NCBI GenBank assembly: GCA_047639615.1
Contig: JBLIOL010000053.1
Location: 1 to 21,523, forward strand
Length of the DNA stretch: 21,523 bases
Reading direction: 5' to 3'
Source of the DNA: CAYWNK01 sp047639615
GTDB taxonomy: Bacteria > Planctomycetota > UBA1135 > GCA-002686595
Within the stretch, counting starts at the first letter, position 1. Each line of letters starts with the position of its first letter. Below the pieces are notes generated by a model, which worked only from the letters and a program-made list of their open reading frames with translations, made no database searches and was not told where the DNA came from. Below are positions 1 through 6,727 of this stretch, piece after piece. A program made the translations under genes and the position numbers.

Positions 1-989
1 CCGGGCACCCCTACCTCGGGTACTCGCTCACCCCTGACTGGGATTCCGAAGCGACGCCCGACAAGGCTCCCGGTAGCGCTGGCTACCAAGGCCAGAAGTC
101 CCAGAACGCCGACGGCTTCCGCGGACCGGTGCCGCCGCTCGAGAAACCGGAAGGCGTCTTCCGCATCGCGACCCTGGGCGGCTCCTCCACCTACGGCAAT
201 AGCCCAAGCTCCGACGCCAGCACATGGCCTGCGCAGCTGCAGGTCATGCTCAACGAGCGCCAATCCACCAACGTGGAAGTGCTCAACGCCGGCGCCGTCG
301 GCTGGAACAGCCATGAGAGCCTGATCAACCTCGCCCTACGCGTAGTCGACTACGAGCCCGACCTAATCCTCGTCTATCACACCATCAACGACGCGCGCTG
401 CGCGCTGTGGACCAAGGGCGGAGAGATCCAGCGCGACAACACCCACTGGCGCGAAACCTGGCCCAGCTACCGCGACACGCCCACCACGGATCCGTGGCTC
501 GAAGGCAGCTACACCTACCTGCTCTGGCGCAAGTTCTTCACGCCCTACTTCGCCAACCGCAAGGAGCTCGCCTTCTACGCCATCCGCGGCTACGACCCGG
601 ATGACAAGGATCCCTACGAGCGCGGCGAACTCGATCCCACCGGCTTCCGCAGCTTCGAGCGCAACCTGCTCTCCATCGCCGGCATCGCCCGCGCCCACGG
701 TGCGCAGGTCATGCTCGCCACCCAGGGCTGCGATCGTGAAGACATCAAGGCCAAGTCGCGCCACAACCAGTGGAAGGCCATGGACTACCTCGGCACGGTC
801 ATCGAGCAGGTGACCGAGCGCGAGCAGCTGCTCTTCTGCGACGCCCGCAAGGTGCTCGAAGCCCACGCCGCAAGCGTAGGCAAGGACACTATTTTCACCG
901 GCGAAGTACACCTCACCGATGCCGGCGCTGCCAAGCTCGCAGAGATCTTCGCCGACGCGATCGTCGAGGCGAAAGTCCTAACCGACTGA
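1..989 (+). CDS. SGNH/GDSL hydrolase family protein, 5'-truncated
   Basis: The reading frame is open from the left edge (first full codon at position 3), so the true start lies outside the window. A GTG at 129 could be read as a start, but the upstream codons read HPYLGYSL...NADGFRGP, which is the usual N-terminal part of this family, so I treat the gene as partial. Visible SGNH blocks: GGSSTYG (block I, nucleophile Ser), GAVGWNS (block II Gly), HTINDAR (block III, oxyanion-hole Asn), and EVHLTDAG near the C terminus (block V, catalytic His). These enzymes are esterases or lipases, and relatives often deacetylate exported polysaccharides; the substrate here is unknown. The signal or TM segment, if any, is not in the window. 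The last 12 bp overlap the 3' end of the convergent membrane-protein gene. Confidence 0.85.
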   Translation, partial: GHPYLGYSLTPDWDSEATPDKAPGSAGYQGQKSQNADGFRGPVPPLEKPEGVFRIATLGGSSTYGNSPSSDASTWPAQLQVMLNERQSTNVEVLNAGAVGWNSHESLINLALRVVDYEPDLILVYHTINDARCALWTKGGEIQRDNTHWRETWPSYRDTPTTDPWLEGSYTYLLWRKFFTPYFANRKELAFYAIRGYDPDDKDPYERGELDPTGFRSFERNLLSIAGIARAHGAQVMLATQGCDREDIKAKSRHNQWKAMDYLGTVIEQVTEREQLLFCDARKVLEAHAASVGKDTIFTGEVHLTDAGAAKLAEIFADAIVEAKVLTD

Positions 990-1436
990 CCCCGCCTCGC
1001 CGGCGGGCAGCAGCTTGCGCAGGGCCTTAACCAAGGCCTTGGGCTCGTCGGTTCCAATACGGAACTTCTTGCCGCTGGTGAGCTGCAGCTCGACAGCGTC
1101 GAAGCCCGACACATTGAAGAGCCAGCCGTGGGGCGTCAAGCGAATGCCCCAGCCGTAGTACCAGCGATTCCTGACAACGCTCACACTCTCGATACGGCTG
1201 AGCGCAATCGTGCGCCGAATCAGGCCGAAGCCAAAGGCTACGCGTAAGGACTCCTTACTGACCTCCGTGGTGAGCGTGCCGAAGAGCGCCATCAGTACGA
1301 GTATGACCACGAAGACCGTACCTAGGACGGGCCGCGTGTCTGGCTCTAGAACCCAGCCCAAGAGGCTCGCAATGAGGAAAGCACCCATACTCCCAAGGAC
1401 GAGTGTTCCCATTTGCTTGTGCTTGTAATTCGTCAT
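978..1436 (-). CDS. Small two-TM membrane protein with PH-like C-terminal domain
   Basis: 152-aa protein of unknown function. Two hydrophobic segments (about residues 9-30 and 35-54) are followed by a soluble beta-rich region. Its pattern, a fGfGlirrtI-like strand, then RIESVSVV, YYGWGIRLTPHGW, VSGFDAVEL and FRIGTDEPKAL, resembles bacterial PH-like (bPH) membrane proteins; that assignment is by resemblance only. I chose the ATG at 1436 because AGGAG lies 9 nt upstream on the - strand and the TM segment follows directly. The longer in-frame version starting at 1502 would add 22 non-hydrophobic residues and overlap the neighbouring gene's start. It is divergent from the thioredoxin-domain gene, with 60 bp between starts, so their promoters must overlap or sit inside each other's 5' ends. 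Its stop codon lies within the end of the SGNH gene. Confidence 0.7.
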   Translation of the reverse strand: MTNYKHKQMGTLVLGSMGAFLIASLLGWVLEPDTRPVLGTVFVVILVLMALFGTLTTEVSKESLRVAFGFGLIRRTIALSRIESVSVVRNRWYYGWGIRLTPHGWLFNVSGFDAVELQLTSGKKFRIGTDEPKALVKALRKLLPAGEAGSVG

Positions 1437-1496
1437 GGCTTCAAGCTCCTGCGCTTCTGCTTCACCCAAGGATAGCGCTGAAGCTAGGTTGGGTGC

Positions 1497-2618
1497 ATGC
1501 ATACCGCGCTGACTCTCCTCCTCCTGAGTACCCTCGCCGCAGTTTCCACATCGCAGCCCAGCGAAACTATCCAGGTTCGTCTCTCGCCCGCGGTACCCGA
1601 AGGTCGTACGGCCCTACGCTGGAGTCCGAAGGGCGCCAAGGTCCAGCTCACCAAAGACGGTGCAGCCCTGCGCGGACAGCTGCCCATCGGCTCCCCCATG
1701 ACCATCGAGCTCACCCGCAGCCAGGGTGCTCAGCACTACGACGAACTCTGGATCGATCATGATCGTGACGGTGAGCGCGCGCGCGCGGAAATGCAGAGCA
1801 CGCAACCCTCCGAGAACCGCGGCAAGTTCTGGTCGAGCTTCCAAAGCACGCTGATGATCTCGTTGGCACCCGACCAGGGGACGCGACCCTACCCCATCAG
1901 TATGTGGTTCGTCGAAGACCCCTCCGAGCCGGACGCCACACCGGTTCTACGCTGGTCGCGCCGCGGCTGGCACCAGGGCTCGGTCAAAATCGGTGAGCAA
2001 GAAGTACACGTGCTCATCACCGAGTCGCGCATGGATGGCATCTTCGACGCAGCCGACGCCTGGTTCCTCTCCACGGACAAGGACACGCTTGTGCGCTCCG
2101 CCGGTTCGCGCTCCCTGGGCCGACATGTATGGCTCGGCGAACAAGCCTGGCGCATGATCAGTATCGATGAGCACGGACGCAGCCTCTCCATGGAGCTCTA
2201 CGATCCGGGCGTCACCCGTGCGGAAGAGGAACAGCGCGAGGACAAGCTCGCGGCCGATCGCAACGCGGAGCGGGCACCGACGCCGCTAGCCTTCGGGCAC
2301 GACTTCGAAGCAGCCGCAGCAGCAGCTAAGGCCGCCGACAAGACCATGCTCGTGGACTTCGAAACCACCTGGTGCGGACCCTGCAAGCAGATGGACCGCT
2401 GGGTCTACACCGCCAAGAAAGTCGTCGATGCAGCCACGGCCAAGAGCATCGTCGCGGTCAAGGTAGATGGCGACGAGCGCAAGGACCTGAAGCAGCGCTT
2501 CAAGGTCGAGGGCTTCCCCACCATGATCTTGCTGGCCGCCGACGGCACCGAGATCGGGCGCCAGGTGGGCTACCTGGGCGTGGACGCCATGGCAGCATTC
2601 TTGGCTACGGCCAAGTAA
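1497..2618 (+). CDS. Secreted protein with C-terminal thioredoxin domain
   Basis: 373 aa. The N terminus (MHTALTLLLLSTLAAVSTS) is a signal peptide, placing the protein in the periplasm or on the surface. Residues about 25-260 form a domain I do not recognise. It contains DHDRDG (residues 87-92), which fits the DxDxDG calcium-loop pattern, and a second acidic stretch (MDGIFDAADAWFL). The C-terminal ~105 residues are a thioredoxin fold with WCGPCK (Cys293 and Cys296), a VDFETTWC lead-in and the cis-proline strand GFPTMILL. The CxxC and cis-Pro are intact, so a thiol-disulfide reductase or oxidase role in the envelope is likely; the partner is unknown. The region just before the thioredoxin domain is charged and Ala-rich, probably a linker. 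No strong Shine-Dalgarno sequence precedes ATG 1497. Confidence 0.8.
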   Translation: MHTALTLLLLSTLAAVSTSQPSETIQVRLSPAVPEGRTALRWSPKGAKVQLTKDGAALRGQLPIGSPMTIELTRSQGAQHYDELWIDHDRDGERARAEMQSTQPSENRGKFWSSFQSTLMISLAPDQGTRPYPISMWFVEDPSEPDATPVLRWSRRGWHQGSVKIGEQEVHVLITESRMDGIFDAADAWFLSTDKDTLVRSAGSRSLGRHVWLGEQAWRMISIDEHGRSLSMELYDPGVTRAEEEQREDKLAADRNAERAPTPLAFGHDFEAAAAAAKAADKTMLVDFETTWCGPCKQMDRWVYTAKKVVDAATAKSIVAVKVDGDERKDLKQRFKVEGFPTMILLAADGTEIGRQVGYLGVDAMAAFLATAK

Positions 2619-2630
2619 GGCCGCAAAGAT

Positions 2631-2646
2631 CTGAGGATCTCCTCAG
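2631..2646 (+). terminator. Weak stem-loop between thioredoxin-domain and sigma-factor genes
   Basis: CTGAGG-ATCT-CCTCAG forms a 6-bp stem with a 4-nt loop, 12 nt after the stop of the thioredoxin-domain gene. GCCGC and GCGGC flank it and could extend the stem with a bulge. There is no T-run, so it may only be a weak or factor-assisted terminator, or an mRNA-stability hairpin upstream of the sigma-factor gene. Confidence 0.25.
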
Positions 2647-2679
2647 CGGCGCCCGAGCCCCAGGCGTACTTCTGGTGTC

Positions 2680-3255
2680 ATGCCTCCCGAACCCGCCGAG
2701 CTAGCCGCCGACGTCCTACAGGACGCGCCTGAGGCCCTAGATACGTGGTTTCGGGCCGAGCATCCCCTGGTGTGGCGCCTCTGCTTTGGGTTCTTGGCCC
2801 AGGAAGCAGAGGCTGACGACCTAGCCCAGGAGGCCCTGTTGAAGCTCCACGACCGCCTACCGAATTGGGATCAAGAGCGCAGCTACAGCACCTGGCGCAA
2901 CACCGTGGTGGCCAACCTCTGCCGCGACCGCCTGCGCCGGCGCAGCAACCGCCGCGACGCCGAAACCAACGCCGCCGAAGCCGGCCTACCCGATCGCTTG
3001 CCCTCACCCGAGGATCGCGCCGAGGCCAACGAAGTGCGCGAAGCGCTGGGCCAAGCTCTGCGCAATCTCACACCACGTGAGCGCGAGGTGTTTGTACTGC
3101 GCGACCTCGAAGGTCAGAGCGCGGACCAAGTAGCCACAAGCCTCGGCATCACCGCCAGCACCGTGCGCTCCCTCGGCACCCTCGCAAGACAACGCATGCG
3201 CCAACTGTTGGCGCCGCGGCTACCCGGGCTCTTGGCTGAAGGAGAGCTGCTATGA
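2680..3255 (+). CDS. ECF-type RNA polymerase sigma factor (sigma-70 family)
   Basis: 191 aa, the normal length for an extracytoplasmic-function sigma factor. Region 2 spans about residues 20-88: LAQEAEADDLAQEALLKLH is the typical D-D-x-x-Q-E core-binding helix, and STWRNTVVANLCRDRLRRR is the -10 recognition helix. Region 4 spans about residues 125-180: LTPREREVFVLRDLEG, then the helix-turn-helix DQVATSLGITASTVRSL. It lacks sigma regions 1 and 3. Its TGA overlaps the ATG of the next gene (ATGA), indicating translational coupling to the single-TM protein downstream, the usual arrangement for an ECF factor and its membrane anti-sigma factor. The regulon is not evident; no convincing ECF-type promoter was identified upstream. 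Confidence 0.93.
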   Translation: MPPEPAELAADVLQDAPEALDTWFRAEHPLVWRLCFGFLAQEAEADDLAQEALLKLHDRLPNWDQERSYSTWRNTVVANLCRDRLRRRSNRRDAETNAAEAGLPDRLPSPEDRAEANEVREALGQALRNLTPREREVFVLRDLEGQSADQVATSLGITASTVRSLGTLARQRMRQLLAPRLPGLLAEGELL

Positions 3256-3668
3256 GCGAACTCCCCGAGCCTTCCGAAGACCCGACGAACGAACTGCAGA
3301 GGCTCTGGCAACAGCTGGAAGCCCCCGCACCCGACGGTCCCGGCGACGAAGCCACTCAGGCCTCCGTGGCCTGGGCCCAAGCCGCCTGGAAGACCATCAC
3401 GCCGGCGCCCAGGGTTCCCAAGCTGCGTCTCCGCCCTCGCCGCCAACTGCGCCCGTTACTCCTCATGCCCGTCGCCGCAGCTGCCGCTGCCCTGCTGATC
3501 TGGATCGGCCTGGACCGGCGCGCAACAAAGCCCACCCAACCTTCACAGACCTCACTCACCGCGAGTGCTCCGATGCGTGCGCATCCCATCAGCGACGGAT
3601 CGCTGGAGCTTCGCAGAGGTCGTGTCCGCCTAATTCTGATCGACAACCAAGCCACCGAAGACCTATGA
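3252..3668 (+). CDS. Single-TM protein, putative anti-sigma factor
   Basis: 138 aa, no confident family. The N-terminal ~65 residues are soluble and acidic, then turn basic (RLRPRRQLRP) just before one transmembrane segment (about 70-88, LLLMPVAAAAAALLIWIG). About 50 residues follow outside. The positive stretch before the TM puts the N terminus in the cytoplasm, as for membrane anti-sigma factors. The zinc-binding HxxxCxxC motif of ZAS anti-sigma factors is absent, so the assignment rests on position and topology: a 4-nt ATGA overlap with the ECF sigma gene upstream and another ATGA overlap with the exported secretin-domain-like gene downstream. An alternative is a small structural membrane protein co-expressed with its regulator. 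Confidence 0.6.
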   Translation: MSELPEPSEDPTNELQRLWQQLEAPAPDGPGDEATQASVAWAQAAWKTITPAPRVPKLRLRPRRQLRPLLLMPVAAAAAALLIWIGLDRRATKPTQPSQTSLTASAPMRAHPISDGSLELRRGRVRLILIDNQATEDL

Positions 3669-4642
3669 ACGCCATCGCCACACTCGCCCTACTCACGCCT
3701 CTAGCACTGCTGCCCCAGGGCGGACGCACCAAGACCAAGGCCCTCTCGGACACCACGATCCCCAGCGCGGCTGAATTGGTGATGCACCAATATGCTCCGC
3801 AGAACATCTCATCCCGTGAGCTGTACCAGTACGCCGCCCAGAATCTCAGCCGTCAGTTCCAGGTTCGCGATGAGGTCACCGGAGAGCTCAGCGTTCACGC
3901 CAGCATCCAGACCCTTGGCGGGCGCGTGCTCGTTTACGAGAGCCCCAAGTCTGCCCAGCGGCTCATGGAGACCCTCAAGGCCCTGGACCTGCCCTCCGCC
4001 ACCGCGCAAGAAGCGCAGGCCTATGAGTTCCTGACCGAAGTCTACAACCCTAAGCACGTCCCCATTAGCCAGCTCTACGTAGCTCTGCAGCCTTACAAGA
4101 AGCAGGTATCCACCGGACCTGGTAACGCCTTCCAAAACGTCACTGCCATCGACGACCTAGGCCAACTGGTCATCCGTGACACGCCGAGCCAGGTGGAAGA
4201 GATGCTCGACTTCCTCAAGGCCACGGATCAGCCCACTAAGCAGGTGCTCCTCACCGCTTACATGGTCACTCCCACGGATGAGGTCGAATCCAACTCCGGG
4301 CTGCCCAGTGAATTGGTTAGTGGCCTGGCCCCCATGCTGGGAGCCAAGGGACTGCACAAGGTTGCGATCGGCGTCGTGCGTACGGGCGTGGGGTCGGACC
4401 GCCAAGTAGTGCTCACCTTGCAAGCAGCCAACTCGCCCCCTAGCCAGTTGGAATTCGCTCCCTCTGCTTTCAATGCCAACGGCAACGGAGGCGGCAGCTT
4501 AACCCTGCGGTCCTGCAGCTTGGCCATCGCCGGCCGCATAGCCTTCAGCACCCAAACCAGCGTCGACGTCGGCGAGTACGTGGTGCTCGGTGCTACCGGA
4601 TCGGACCCCGCCTACCTGGTGCTGCACATCAAGGCCCTCTAA
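3665..4642 (+). CDS. Exported protein with secretin N-domain-like repeats
   Basis: 325 aa with a signal peptide (MNAIATLALLTPLALLPQ). Two repeated alpha/beta modules are visible. The first, about residues 35-110, runs from YAPQNISSRELYQY through GGRVLVYESPKSAQRLMETL to LDLPS. The second, about 118-200, runs from VYNPKHVPISQLYVAL through AIDDLGQLVIRDTPSQVEEM to ATDQPTKQVLLTAYMV. This pattern (helix, strand, then a D-x-P joint into 'qVlltAymv') is that of the N1/N2 domains of type II/III/IV-pilus secretins. The C-terminal ~120 residues do not show the full secretin barrel and the total length is far below a secretin, so it is probably not a pore. A Gly/Asn-rich loop (NANGNGGGS) lies in the C-terminal part. 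It is the last gene of the sigma/TM trio and is followed by a strong terminator. It could be an assembly factor or the envelope sensor for the sigma/anti-sigma pair. Confidence 0.6.
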   Translation: MNAIATLALLTPLALLPQGGRTKTKALSDTTIPSAAELVMHQYAPQNISSRELYQYAAQNLSRQFQVRDEVTGELSVHASIQTLGGRVLVYESPKSAQRLMETLKALDLPSATAQEAQAYEFLTEVYNPKHVPISQLYVALQPYKKQVSTGPGNAFQNVTAIDDLGQLVIRDTPSQVEEMLDFLKATDQPTKQVLLTAYMVTPTDEVESNSGLPSELVSGLAPMLGAKGLHKVAIGVVRTGVGSDRQVVLTLQAANSPPSQLEFAPSAFNANGNGGGSLTLRSCSLAIAGRIAFSTQTSVDVGEYVVLGATGSDPAYLVLHIKAL

Positions 4643-4678
4643 GCCAATACTCGCACATAGTTGGCCGTTTCTACGGCC

Positions 4679-4719
4679 ATAGGCCACTGCCCCCTAAGGG
4701 GTCAGTGGCCTATTTTCTT
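4679..4719 (+). terminator. Strong Rho-independent terminator of the sigma-factor operon
   Basis: ATAGGCCACTG (4679-4689) pairs perfectly with CAGTGGCCTAT (4703-4713). After one C/T mismatch the stem continues as CCCC/GGGG closed by a TAA loop, and the hairpin is followed by TTTTCTT. Stem, loop and T-run all fit a factor-independent terminator for the transcript ending at 4642. Confidence 0.9.
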
Positions 4720-4745
4720 GTAGGCCCTAACCCCTTGGTGACCCC

Positions 4746-5660
4746 ATGGATACCTCCCCCCTCTTCCGGCACATCATGGCCGGAATCGATACCGACGGTC
4801 TCGCTATCCCCGCAGTCCTTCAAGCTGTAGACCTAGCCAAGGCCTTTGACGCCAAGCTAGACCTAGTGCACGCCTTGGACATTCCAGCAGCCCTCTGGCC
4901 CGGCGTCGGCGGCGCCGAGATAGCGGATATGCACGCCAATTCCCTGGACCACGCGCGCGCCAAGGCGACCTCCGCTCTCACCCCAGCCCTACGAGCGGCT
5001 CACCCGGAGATCCTCGCGGACGATATCACGAGTGTCTATCCGGGGCAGGTCGGCCGGGTACTGCTGCAGCAGATGGATGAGCTGAACGCAGATCTGCTTG
5101 TGCTCGGCACCCACGCCAAGCGTTCACCCTTCGACATCGGCAGCACCGCCCGCAACGTGTTCTCGCGTTCGAAGATCCCTGTCTGGATCCAACCCAGCCC
5201 CGTGACTCCCATCAAGCGCATCCTAGTGCCCGTGGACTTCTCGGAGCACAGCCAGAGCGCCATGGAACACGCCCACGCCTTGGCCGTCCAGTTCGGTGCC
5301 TCGGTCCAACTGCTGCACTGCTACGAAGCCCCGAGCTTTGCCTATGCGGAGCCTTCCAGCCCCATGCCCTACCCGAGCTATGCCATCGACCATCAACGGG
5401 ACGCGGCTCGGGGATCCCTGGAGACTTGCGAAGCGGAGTTCCCTTGGGGCAGCGTGCCCCACACCTCGACCTTCCAAGAAGCAGCCCCCGCTGACGCCAC
5501 CCTCAAAGCGGGCGAGCAAGCCGACCTGATCGTCATGGGCACCCACGGCCGTACTGGCCTCTCGCGCTTCCTCACCGGCAGCGTGGCCCACGCGATCATC
5601 AAGCGCTCGAAAATGCCAGTCCTGTTGGTGCCTAAGCCCTCTGGAACCTTCGTCTTGTAG
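4746..5660 (+). CDS. Universal stress protein with two tandem UspA domains
   Basis: 304 aa, about twice the length of a single UspA domain, cytoplasmic. Domain 1 (about residues 6-152) starts FRHIMAGID and ends near GTHAKRSPFDIGST. Domain 2 (about 156-298) starts IKRILVPVDFSEHS and ends with GTHGRTGLSRFLTGSV followed by PVLLVP. The second domain keeps the ATP-binding pattern G-x2-G-x9-G-S, whereas in the first the middle Gly is replaced by Ala (GTHA), so domain 1 may not bind ATP in the usual way. Such tandem proteins act in stress survival and energy limitation; the precise role is unknown. The start codon lies only about 27 nt after the upstream terminator T-run, so its promoter must sit very close to or overlap that terminator. 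It converges on korB. Confidence 0.92.
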   Translation: MDTSPLFRHIMAGIDTDGLAIPAVLQAVDLAKAFDAKLDLVHALDIPAALWPGVGGAEIADMHANSLDHARAKATSALTPALRAAHPEILADDITSVYPGQVGRVLLQQMDELNADLLVLGTHAKRSPFDIGSTARNVFSRSKIPVWIQPSPVTPIKRILVPVDFSEHSQSAMEHAHALAVQFGASVQLLHCYEAPSFAYAEPSSPMPYPSYAIDHQRDAARGSLETCEAEFPWGSVPHTSTFQEAAPADATLKAGEQADLIVMGTHGRTGLSRFLTGSVAHAIIKRSKMPVLLVPKPSGTFVL

Positions 5661-5673
5661 GCGCCTGTACTAG

Positions 5674-5710
5674 CCGCGGTGGTTCCGTGCCAGGCACAAA
5701 ACCACCGCGG
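5674..5710. terminator. Hairpin between convergent USP and korB genes, possible bidirectional terminator or REP-like element
   Basis: CCGCGGTGGTT (5674-5684) pairs exactly with AACCACCGCGG (5700-5710). The loop itself contains the inverted pair GTGCC/GGCAC around a single A. The hairpin lies 13 nt past the USP stop and 10 nt past the korB stop, so it could stop transcription from both sides, although only a short A/T stretch is present. Its loop carries CAGGCACAAAAC, the reverse complement of a word also found in the hairpin at 11506-11535. Confidence 0.55.
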
Positions 5711-5719
5711 CCCAAGGCC

Positions 5720-6724
5720 TTAGCCGATTGTCCAGCGCTCGCCGGTGTGGACCAAGTCCTCGATCTTGCCGGGGCCTTTCTTGGCGATGGCGGCATCGAT
5801 CTGGGCGTTGACGCCTTCCTCGTAAACGGACGCTTTCACGTCGCGGAAGATGCCCAAGGGCGAGGGCTTGTCCTCGTCGTCCCCCAGGGAGGCCATCATC
5901 ACGGCCGGAGCGGATGACGAGGTTTCGGCACTCCAGGTGTCGGCCTCTTCAGCGCTACAGATCTCGACTTCCCAGCCGTTGACCCGTAGACCCTTGTCCT
6001 TTTCCTTGCCGAAGATCAGCTTCTCGCCGGGGACGAGATCGATGGTCTTGTCGGCGCGAACCGGCTTGGCCACAGTGCCGTTGTAGAAGTCCTTATTGAA
6101 GATCACGCAGTTCTGCAAGATCTCGATGAAGGACGTGCCTTGGTGCGCAGCTGCAGCGGCGAAGATCTTCGCCATGTGCTTGGCATCCGTATCCAGGGTG
6201 CGTGCTACGAAGGTCGCGTTGCAGCCCAGGGCGAAGGAAACCGGGTTGAAGGGGCGGTCGATGGAGCCCAGGGGCGTCGACTTCTTCTTGGTTCCAACGG
6301 GCGACGTCGGAGAGTACTGGCCCTTGGTCAGGCCGTAGATCTCGTTGTTGAACAGCATGATGTTCACGTTGACGTTGCGGCGCAGGATGTGGGCCAGGTG
6401 GTTGCCGCCGATGGAGAGCGCGTCTCCGTCACCGGTGACGAGCCACACGTCCATGTCCGGGTTGGAGGCCTTCACACCCGTAGCCACTGCCGGAGCGCGG
6501 CCGTGAATGGTGTGGAAGCCGTAGGTGTTCATGTAGAAGGGGAAGCGGCTGGAACAGCCGATTCCGCTGACGAACACGGTGTTGTCCGGATCAGCGCCCG
6601 AATCAGCCATGTACTTCTGCACGGCAGCCAAGATGGCGTAGTCGCCACAGCCGGGGCACCAGCGAACATCTTGGTCCGACTGGAAATCTTTTCTCGTGCG
6701 CTTCGTGATTGTGGTGTCGGTCAT
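5720..6724 (-). CDS. korB: 2-oxoglutarate:ferredoxin oxidoreductase, beta subunit
   Basis: 334 aa. This is the thiamine-pyrophosphate and Fe-S subunit of a 2-oxoacid:ferredoxin oxidoreductase, which converts a 2-oxoacid (probably 2-oxoglutarate) and CoA to acyl-CoA plus CO2 and reduced ferredoxin. Visible motifs: WCPGCGDY (Cys23, Cys26), GIGCSSR (Cys57) and NCVIFN (Cys206), together the four cysteines expected for the 4Fe-4S cluster of this family; and TGDGDALSIGGNH (residues 97-109) followed by NNEIYGLTKGQ, the TPP/Mg binding region. Only 3 nt separate its ATG from the korA stop, and GGAGGG about 8 nt upstream lies inside the korA end, so the two are co-transcribed and probably coupled. Substrate choice (2-oxoglutarate rather than pyruvate) is inferred from the two-subunit layout. 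Alternative: another 2-oxoacid. Confidence 0.93.
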   Translation of the reverse strand: MTDTTITKRTRKDFQSDQDVRWCPGCGDYAILAAVQKYMADSGADPDNTVFVSGIGCSSRFPFYMNTYGFHTIHGRAPAVATGVKASNPDMDVWLVTGDGDALSIGGNHLAHILRRNVNVNIMLFNNEIYGLTKGQYSPTSPVGTKKKSTPLGSIDRPFNPVSFALGCNATFVARTLDTDAKHMAKIFAAAAAHQGTSFIEILQNCVIFNKDFYNGTVAKPVRADKTIDLVPGEKLIFGKEKDKGLRVNGWEVEICSAEEADTWSAETSSSAPAVMMASLGDDEDKPSPLGIFRDVKASVYEEGVNAQIDAAIAKKGPGKIEDLVHTGERWTIG

Positions 6725-6727
6725 AGC

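Noticed and set aside
1437..1496. Operator in the divergent gap, GCTTC...GAAGC pairs
   Set aside because: Arms are only 5-6 bp with poor symmetry, within chance expectation for this composition.
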